Below, one piece after another: positions 55,926-64,000 of a stretch of 64,000 bases of DNA. The notes under the pieces were generated by a model. It searched no databases and was not told the DNA's origin. It saw nothing but the letters and a program-made list of their open reading frames with translations. The DNA is from Cristatella mucedo (taxonomy: Eukaryota; Bryozoa; Phylactolaemata; Cristatellidae): positions 3,929,001-3,993,000 of the forward strand of contig WPIO01000002.1 of assembly GCA_009760855.2 (NCBI GenBank), in the 5' to 3' direction. Position numbers and translations under genes: made by a program. The first letter of the stretch is position 1. The number at the start of each line of letters is the position of its first letter.

Positions 55926-58900
55926 TATTCGTATTATTATGTTCGTAGCCAATTGCAGCGACAGCAACAGAGGCAAAATAAACCCACTAGTGAGCTGCAC
56001 TTCCCTACTTCCGACTGTGAGATGATTATTCACATTCCGAAACTTTAGCAAGCAACCGAAAACAATGGGAGTGAGCTTGCTATGGTCATTCATAAGCTTT
56101 AGAATTATATTATTGTGTTTAATGCTTCGCAGACGCATGCTATTGTTTAATGTACCTGAGTTGAAAAATCTAGCAACCCGATTTAAGGCTAATGCAACAA
56201 AAATGTAAGATTTTATTCATTAAGCTGAATGCAAGTAATGCGCAACAATCAAATTCTTTATTATATCCTATGAAGTCCCAGACAAAGAGAACACTCTCTA
56301 TGTTGTAGTTACCACCGTTGTAGAGTCTCTGACTTTGTAGCTTGCTCCGATATTGGTAATGTACACATTTTGCAAGTAAGTGACCGATTAGACGCTTAAG
56401 AAGCTGCTTTACAAGTCTGATATCTGGTTACTGGTTTCAGCAAGACAAGTTATGTAATAGCTCACAATTCTCATTTAGGGTTAAACAAGTATTCAAGCTA
56501 TGTGCCACTTAATGGTTTGCCTTTATGCAGTAAATGATAATTTATCACGATTGAGGTGGCTGTCTATAAATATAATGCCGTTAGTGTTTACGTGCCAAAT
56601 TCTTTTCTATTTTGAATTAGCTAAGTTGAACTTGGTGAATGCAATAATGTGCTTGTCGAGCCGCATCTGCATGCCAACAAATTTCGTATGTACAAGACTA
56701 AGGTTTCTGAGTAGGCGTGCCTATAATGCAAATAGAAACAATGTGTGGTTTCTTTTAACTATAAGTTTACTCTTTTCTTCATTTTGAGAGTCTGTTACTG
56801 GCTGTCTGGTACGCTAAAAGATCTACTTAACGTCACCCATTATAGCTCCCAGACATTCCAACTGAATTAATGACAGTCTAGATTGATTTGAGGGACGTCT
56901 AAGCTTAACATGATAAGTTTCATACACTTGTGCACCTTTGTTTGGTTTCTTTTGCTTCATATTTTATAATGTTAATGTCCTTCAAAGAACAATTGAGCTT
57001 TAGCAGAAATAGCTCGTCTCTTTTCAGCCAACTGAAGTAATGAGAACACTGGGGAATTAAGGGATACTGTTCAAACTTTATCGAAAGCATGCTTGAACCA
57101 CATGGGCATCCATAAATTAGTGATGGCTACTGCAATGACTCATGTGAAGGAGACAGACAAGAGAATTCTTCGTGGCATGTTATGGTCAAGCGTGGTGCTT
57201 TGGTATGCCGGGAACTAGGAACTTTGAATATATACTGATGTGTTGCCGGCTATTAATATTTATGCTAGGAATTTGATCGTTGGCATCGTAACTGAGGCAA
57301 ATTACGATCGTATCAGAGTTTATATATGCCGTGGCTTAGGTGGAACTAGTGGACTTTAGGAATAACTTGCTAATTACTTAAACTCCACTACTTTAATATG
57401 ATCATTTAGACTATCTGTAGCTTTAGAATATACTGCTTGACATACATGGCATGGCTTTGTGATAGATTTAGTACATATTTTACTGCATCATAATCTGCTA
57501 ATACTGGAATGTCGGCCTGTATTGGTACAAATTCGAGAAGTCGGTGGGGGCCTAATTTTAGTCTCTCGCTTTACTTGTGTATGTATGTAATCTACAGAAA
57601 ATAGCATTGGCTACTTGAGCTGTAATAGCAGCTCAGGCATTAACTGCAATAGCTGCTCTTCAGATACGCTCGTTCCTCTAGCCGATTACAATTGGCCACC
57701 TGAACATACCCATTTCAAACAGGGAGAACATAATAAAAAAAATTCGCCCATTTAATGTCCTGGGACGCTTGCACTTTTGCCATAGATACGTGTTTTTTTA
57801 AAGTTCCAACATTGTCTTTGGAGATTTCCAGAGCCAAAAACCACAAACTCTGCCGTTCGGCATTTTGAACAAAGACTACGTAAATGCTTATAGACCCATT
57901 TAAATACCATGCTTCACAAAATGACGAAGGCGATCGATGTAAAGGTGATAATCAAAAGGGAAGGTAATAGTCTAAAATGCACTCCAATTGCTTGCGATCC
58001 TGCTGAAGTGAAATAACTATGGAATTGGCAAGTGTCCTGCAGGCCTATTGGCACAATCTATGCTCGCATTACCCAGATCATTAGCATCACACGTAGATTT
58101 TGTAAATCAAGCTTAAGAGACATAAGCATCTTCGCTGTGAGAAGTTTACCGTCTGGAGTCTAAACTGGTCTACTTTTATCGCAGCTCTCTCGGGTCAGGT
58201 TAGAGCAGGTAAGTGGAAATTCAAATTCGATGCTTCGAAGCACTGGCTGAAGCTGTAAACGACAGATGAATGACAGATAAAAGAAACCAATAAACTTGGG
58301 ATACAAGCTCATTACCACTGAGTTTGAAGGTAAAAAGTATTTTCTCGCTAGCCTGTCTAAACATTAAATGACCAATATGGGATTCTATGAAGGAAGGTGA
58401 CCACTTTCCATCATAGATTATGTTAGTAGATAACATCAATTTTAAAATCCAGTTGTTAATTGGAATCGCAGTCTTGCAGTCAAGACGTCTTTATACGCCA
58501 GCCGCCTAGAAATGCAAAGTGAATGTAAGATATTGCTTATACGTTTCTTATGGAGCGTTTGCTTCAGCAAGCAGAAATTCTTGCTCCTATTTAGGGTAAC
58601 AAAAGGTTCAAAACCAGTTTGTGTTGTGAGATCGTAATCCAGTGCGAAGTATATGGTGCTAATTCCGTCATTATAGCAAGTTATATGGTGCGTTCGAGCA
58701 GCTTCGACACGTGTCATCACTCAACACCTCAGAGTTGCATGTGTCTGGGCATTAGCTCTATTAAAGCCTAGAGCCTCATTTGTCGTTCTTAACACTAAAC
58801 GCTTTGACAGCAGCAAAAGGATTCACAAATAAAAGGCAGGTGTTTTGTAACTAGGATGAATCGGATGCCTACCCTCATAATAATTATGCCGGTGCTTCCT

Positions 58901-58976
58901 AAAAATCCGACTGATGCTTCCTATAATTGCACGTGTTTTCCGAATGCTCTTCACCTCAAGCGCATGTTGTGCTAGA

Positions 58977-59005
58977 ATATAAAGGGTCCCGTAGCAGCAT
59001 TCACA
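58977..59005 (+). promoter_or_regulatory. Core promoter of gene B
   Basis: ATATAAAGGG (58977-58986) is a good TATA box. GCATTCACAGG about 22 bases later is identical in gene A and probably marks the start site (near 59001). Confidence 0.6.
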
Positions 59006-62000
59006 GGTCGTAGAAGCTGTGTGTAGGTACGTGTGTGCGGTTTCTCGCTGAAGCTACTCACCTTAGCCATTAAATACTAGCCAGGAGCCGATATTTGCAC
59101 TATTCATTTGCTAGAATAGGTTCAAAATTTCGTTGCAGATCCACAATTATCAATAATAACGATGGTGGTCGTTATTCTAGTCCTAACATGTGTAGCCGGA
59201 TTTGGCATCAGCCAAGCAGTAAGTATTGCCCAGCTATTTGCCAACGATTGTTACCAATCGTCCTGCATCCATACGATGTTATTTCTGACAGAAGTCTTAA
59301 AATATGTGCTTCAGGCATCAGTGATTCAAACAGTTGCTCCAAAGGCAGCAGAAGAATCAATTGAAGTAATCAATATTATCCTTGAAGGTATATTTTAATT
59401 CTGTTAGCTTAACGAGAACGAATGTACTTTGGCATGCATATACATGTATGCTGATCTAAGAGCAGAATTTGACATACAAGTGTTTTACGAGTGCAGCTGA
59501 ATATTTTGAGTGTAGCTTCCGAAGTGGACGAGTAGACTCTTTTCTTGGCCCTACGATTGTGTCAAGCGGAGGAAATGCAGTATAGCGGTTTCGTATTCCG
59601 CTAACTTCAAATGCTCAGACGTGCACTCATTCAAAAGTCTGCATAATTAATGCATTGCATTTGTCGAGAATAACAGTAATAATAGTAATCCACTTGATAA
59701 AGCGCCTTCAGAGAACTACATCTCATTCTAGGCGCTTTACATTTGCTGCAAAGTGAAATGCAATTGAATGGTAAGTAAAATCATGCTTGAAAAACAAACA
59801 AAATGAATAATATGGTTAGGGGTGACATGCACAGGGTCAGCATGCAAATGCAAACGAATCAACAAATGTGAGAAGCGGCCGCCAAATCCGGACAGAAATT
59901 GGCCTAAAACACAGTGCTCGTGATTTCTTTAACCTCAGTCGATGCATGGCCAACGCAGAATATTTTAAGGAACCATATAGTACGGCCAGATACATGTTAG
60001 TCACGAGCCGATGCGCTCAGGAGTGCAGACAGTCATCGAATCGTGACTACTAAATGCAATCTAAATCAGGCTTATTTGGCATGCAGTCGTATCCGCGTAT
60101 TACCAAGAGAGCTTTGGCAACTTATTTTCAGCTACCCGAAGGTGCTTAGCGTGCTCCAACTACTCATGATTTGAAGCATTTAATGAAGCGTGCAGAGTAA
60201 TTGCTAAGCTATGATCTGAGTTTCCGCTGAACTCTATCTGCTCCCGCTCATTAGCTATTGTCATCTGATAAGCCAACAATCAGAATGGTGACTTTGAATT
60301 AATGTCTATAATTCAAATTCTCTTCATCGATGACTCTGAAAATATTGATAGTCTATCAAGTAAGCGAATAGTTAAATAGAACTGGGAATGTAAATGCATA
60401 TCAAGCTGATACTGTCAAAGCTTTACCTAGAGCCCACCTAAAAAATAGTGAGCAGTTCACCCATCATATTTCTAATACGCGTAGTTGGCAGTCACATAAG
60501 CTCTTTTATTCATGTAATGACAACGATTTTCGTAGCCGTACGTTCTTACCCTTATGGATGGGGAGTGTTTTACAAGTAATATTCGATTTGAGATTACTAA
60601 ATTTATGCCAGCTCAAATACTGCACTAAGGAGAAAACGGCAAACCAAATATTTCTTATGAAACCACCCCAATAGTAAATTTTCCCGTATTTGAGCTGCAA
60701 AGGCACTAAATCACTAAAGCTTTTAGAATTACAGAACTACCACTAAATGGCCTAATTGTAATTGCCCTACATCTAATTTTTGTGATACTTACCCCCCCCC
60801 CTTGATGAGCTAAGCTATTCAGTGTACCAAATGAATGCAGCAAACTTCACTAAATACGGTAACTGAAACTCTTGCTTGTAAAGCTTGTGCATATCCATGC
60901 GATTAAACAGCACTGCCTAAGATATATACAGTTAAAGTCGGTGTGCTTTAAAACTTTCCCCTAACGCGATGTCTTCGAAATTTAGTGAGGCGACAACACT
61001 ACAAGCTATCTCAATTATCTCAGAATTGAAAACCTGGGACTAAGAGTTTATCTCGTGAGCTGGCTGGCATAGGATCTTGTTAAGACATGGAAATATATTT
61101 TTAGCTGCAGCCTGCTCCTAACGTATGACAAAGCCTTTTCGCGTCGGGCGTGGAAAGCTTTTATTGCTTCTAATAGTAAAGACCTAGCTGCTTGTTTATT
61201 GTGATTCGGTATTGAATATTTAAACAGCTTCCACAATATAATTTTCCTTCGTATAGAACTATTTTAAAATGATTTGTCTTTAAAGCCAAAAATGGTAAGC
61301 TCTTCATCCTGATGAAGACTTTCTGAGAAGTAAATTTACTATCAGCAAAAGACGAGTACCACTGAAAAGATTAATTTTGTCAGTGAAATAATTTGAAATC
61401 AGTACGTATAAGTTGCGATATGTAAATGTATTTATATTCTAGAATCATTAATGTACTTTATTTTCAGCAAATTGTAAAGCTCCAATAAAGAGAATAAGTT
61501 TACTGAGGGGCTTGATAAATATGTATTAATACTGTTGTTAAAATAAATTAAAACATAATGCTTATATCAAGGTATTACCTGCACGATAAAATTACATTCA
61601 TCGGTCAGTAAAACATAGCCCAATTAAAAAAAGTAGCGTGATAAATTATAGCCAACTGCTTTATCACAAAATTACACCAGGTCAAAAAAAAGCTGAACTC
61701 AATCGTTAATATCTTAAGTGCTCATACAGGCTTGCTTCTTACTATTGTATGGTGAATGCAATTTCCTATTTGCATAGTGCCAAATAGGATTACATTTAGC
61801 CTGGCACTTACAATCGTTATTCAGGGTCACTGCATCATTTTTTTTATTATCGTCTCTTCGATATCTCTTAAAGGTGGATGCCTATTGCCTCTTACGAGAT
61901 TATCCGTGTGAACATAGTGCTTTAGATTCAACTTTGTTGTAAGAGCATGCTTGTCGAAAAACCGTTGTTCGATCAATAATTTCATTAGTTTGTTGTTTGC

Positions 62001-62340
62001 TTTACGACTTCATGCCTCTTTTTCTAGCTCCGACTACCAAAGCTCCACCAGTTGTTCTACCTCCGACTACCCAAGCTCCGGCTCCACCGGTTGTTATACA
62101 TCCGGTCATCCAAGACCCGGCTCCACCACAAATTCAACCGATTGGACTGGGCTTCAATCCGATTCTACCATTATTCCCCCCGTGGCGACATCGAGGTCTT
62201 GGTCCACTTGGGGAATTCGGAAAATTGCCACTGGGACATTTTGGGCTGCAAAGTCCACTATGGCGTCCCCGAGGTCCTTGGTGAAAAGTGCCATGATAGT
62301 CAGCAGTGCTTAGCTGCTGATCAAATATTCTTGATTTCTA
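59002..62340 (+). CDS. Small secreted Pro-rich protein, gene B (four exons)
   Basis: Predicted exons: ~59002-59026 (non-coding), 59139-59218 with ATG at 59162, 59315-59387, and 62028 to the stop at 62282-62284. Splice sites match gene A in sequence and phase: donors GTACGT, GTAAGT and GTATAT; the 5' intron is 112 bp in both; exon 3 is 73 bp in both. The product is about 128 residues: signal peptide MVVVILVLTCVAGFGISQA, the segment ASVIQT..VINIILE, then TKAPPVVLPPTTQAPAPPVV, FPPWRHRGLGPLGEFGKLP and a Trp/Arg/Pro end SPLWRPRGPW. Compared with A the C-terminus is 7 residues shorter and more regular. It has no cysteine after the signal peptide and no known domain. The extra in-frame upstream ATG of copy A is lost here by a one-base indel, which supports 59162 (and 30791) as the starts. 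Confidence 0.72.
59685..59848 (-). mobile_element. LINE 3' end in intron 3 of gene B
   Basis: AATAATAGTAATCCACTTGA, then the complement of the LINE 3' region to GCATGCAAATG. Gene A is uninterrupted here (GAGAATGCACAATTCAAC at 31319). Confidence 0.9.
60425..61449. other. Intron 3 of gene B, middle part
   Basis: Only intronic sequence homologous to 31870-32930. It includes a C homopolymer of about 10 at 60791. Confidence 0.6.
61450..61540 (+). mobile_element. LINE tail in intron 3 of gene B
   Basis: TTTATTTTCAGCAAATTGTA, then GAATAAGTTTACTGAGGGGC and an ATTAATA tail. The gene A intron reads ATCATTAAAATAAATTAAAG (32924-32943) without it. Confidence 0.85.
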
Positions 62341-62680
62341 AGCAGCTACAGTTGATACAAATAGCTGCTAAATTGAATACAGCTTTCTTGCCGCTTGAGT
62401 AAGTGTTAATACATATTTACGAGCCATGATGAGAACCATTTCCCCTTCCAATTGAGGATGCGTTTGAGGCTGGTAGTGTAAACTTGAGCTGCGATGGTAA
62501 AATGCCTTCCAACACGATGCATACATTCATACGCATTATTAGGATTTGGAGTTTAATAAGCCAAGACTTTGACATTGCAAAATCGCATCTGAATCGACTG
62601 AAAACGACCAGTCTATTTTATCCCATAGATCCCATAGTGTTGCCTGCTTTGTGATCCTGTTCTGGAGCTGGAAAGCATTG

Positions 62681-62682
<2 letters not shown>

Positions 62683-62743
<61 letters not shown>

Positions 62744-62990
62744 CAGAGACAGAGACAGAGACAGAGACAGAGACAGAGACAGAGACAGAGACAGAGACAG
62801 AGACAGAGACAGAGACAGAGACAGAGACAGAGAGACAGAGACAGAGACAGAGACAGAGACAGAGACAGAGACAGAGACAGAGACAGTGACAGAGACAGAG
62901 ACAGAGACAGAGACAGAGACAGAGACAGAGACAGAGACAGAGACAGAGACAGAGACAGAGACAGACAGAGAGAGAGAGAGATGGAGAGAC
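62683..62990. repeat. Large (AG)n / (ACAGAG)n microsatellite
   Basis: About 50 bp of AG repeats, then about 235 bp of the hexamer ACAGAG with a few interruptions (ACAGAGAGACAGAG at about 62824, ACAGTGACAG at about 62882), then more GA. Gene A has only about 30 bp of GA-rich sequence in the same place (34100-34131). Confidence 0.97.
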
Positions 62991-63004
62991 AGAAAAAACT
63001 GAAG

Positions 63005-64000
63005 TAATAATAGTAATCATACATTTTTATTGCGCTCTCAGCAAGCTTAGTCTCTTTCTAGACACTTAACATGTGCTAATAAGTAAGCATGGTTGAATGG
63101 TTGATGGTAGCATGCTCAATGACAACAAGCATGACCTTGTTAGAGTTGACATGCATCAGGTCAGCATGCAAATATGATTGGCGGTACCATGCACTGTGTC
63201 AGCATGCATCATTTCAGCATTTATTGGCACAAAAAATACAAATGACATGTACCCACTAAATGCCATAACAAATAGATTCGCTTTATGCTTAATTTTAAAT
63301 TTTGTCGAGTCATGTGACGTCGCGACGCCAGTTGAAGAGACTTCCAGGGTTTGGTGGCATCCACACTAAAGGCACGGTCTCCGGAGGATTAAGGAAACGT
63401 AAGAGTTTTAGCGACGCGATTAATTTCAGTAAATCTGGTAAGCTGCTCAGCCTGCAAGGAGAGTAGACCTGATAGGTAGCCTGAAGTTAGTGAGTTATAG
63501 GATCCTTAAAAGTTTGTGACAAAATCATAAAGTCGATGCGTTGCTTGACTAGGAGCCAGCTCAGGTCAGCTAGAAGTGGTGAGATATGTCGACTGCCGAG
63601 CTCAAGACAGAAGAGCATTTCTGCCTGGTATTGCAAAAGCTGTAGCTGGCTGATTGCACAAGCCGGTGGCATAGCAAGCAGCAAGTTACAAACGTCGTGA
63701 TGGAATGTTACAAATGCATGGACTAACTTAGATGTGATGTCCCTGTCTGGAAAAAAACAAATTTCGGCAATTTAATGTAGCTGAAAGTGGGCAGACTTGA
63801 CTGTGGAGCTGATGTGATCGTCTACTGAAACTTCATTCTGGATCAGAGCACTTAGATTACGTGCAGATTTAACCGGAGATATGCTATCAGAGCCAATTTG
63901 AGCGTATGGTTTTCAAATTCTGAATCACATATTGCTTGCCTATAACTATTAGATAGGCTTTTACCAATCCATTCAAGAAAGTTTGCAACTGTCCACGTGT
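63005..64000 (-). mobile_element. Antisense LINE, runs off the right edge
   Basis: An AATAATAGTAAT-like tail at about 63007, the 3' region shared with 34170-34392, then minus-strand MLLAMPPACAISQLQLLQYQ, ADLSWLLVKQRIDFM and NLSALIQNEV-type blocks up to the edge. Highly degraded. Confidence 0.85.

Larger units (their letters stand above)
55930..63280. repeat. Segmental duplicon B (contains gene B)
   Basis: Colinear partner of 22861-34392. It lacks the LINE sequence of A and the 29226-29900 segment, but has its own LINE inserts at 59685-59848 and 61450-61540 and the large GA-rich microsatellite. Confidence 0.9.

Noticed and set aside
59095-59364. 89-codon frame over the signal-peptide exon of gene B
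   Set aside because: Runs through the predicted acceptor and intron in a frame not conserved in gene A.
62052-62402. Alternative frames across the last exon of gene B
   Set aside because: Only the 61997-62284 frame matches gene A in protein sequence and in splice phase.
62539-63024. Long open frames of 161, 135 and 118 codons (Ser/Leu/Cys or Arg/Glu repeats)
   Set aside because: They are translations of the GA/ACAGAG microsatellite in three frames; low-complexity artefacts.
1-64000. CRISPR arrays, operons, rRNA genes, intact tRNA genes
   Set aside because: No regularly spaced repeats with unique spacers and no bacterial-type gene organisation; the sequence is a repeat-rich animal genome.

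Overview
This is nuclear DNA of a multicellular animal, most likely an aquatic invertebrate. It is AT-rich and gene-poor, with CR1/L2-superfamily LINEs that end in (ATT)n tails, tRNA-derived SINEs, a Mutator-like transposon, introns with GTAAGT/GTACGT donors, and remnants of metazoan histone genes. No bacterial operon, CRISPR array or intact tRNA/rRNA gene was seen. The species cannot be named from the sequence alone.

The only convincing intact genes are two diverged copies of one small secreted-protein gene on the + strand, at about 30.63-33.76 kb (copy A) and 59.00-62.3 kb (copy B). Each has a TATA-like element, a tiny 5' exon, a 112-bp 5' intron, an exon for a nearly identical signal peptide, a 73-bp exon, a long third intron, and a last exon for a Pro-rich (TTQAP-type) segment ending in a Trp/Arg/Pro-rich tail. 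Both sit in a segmental duplication (about 22.86-34.39 kb and 55.93-63.28 kb) whose copies differ by LINE insertions, by a segment of about 0.68 kb present only in A, and by a large microsatellite expansion in B.

Region by region: 0-5 kb holds LINE 3' ends and a decayed MULE transposon with an N-terminal FLYWCH finger. From 5 to 20.9 kb is a nest of duplicated units (two near-identical 3.35-kb copies at 7.42-10.85 and 16.66-20.01 kb, plus diverged copies at 6.4-7.06, 13.93-15.47 and 49.26-51.58 kb). These units carry broken histone H4 and H3 genes in divergent order, so they look like degraded histone repeat units. From 20.1 to 28.3 kb are LINE fragments and one 5'-complete antisense LINE. 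From 28.4 to 34.4 kb is gene A.

From 34.4 to 49.1 kb is a pair of repeats (34.5-35.8 and 37.8-39.8 kb) and an AT-rich, decayed, mostly minus-strand multi-gene block of unknown origin (36.36-37.6, 39.83-44.2 and 48.17-49.06 kb), split by a 5'-complete sense LINE (44.25-48.16 kb). From 49.3 to 51.6 kb are the best preserved H4/H3 pseudogenes, then more LINE fragments to 55.9 kb, the second duplicon with gene B, and a truncated LINE at the right edge. Apart from the two secreted-protein genes, all coding sequence seen is broken.
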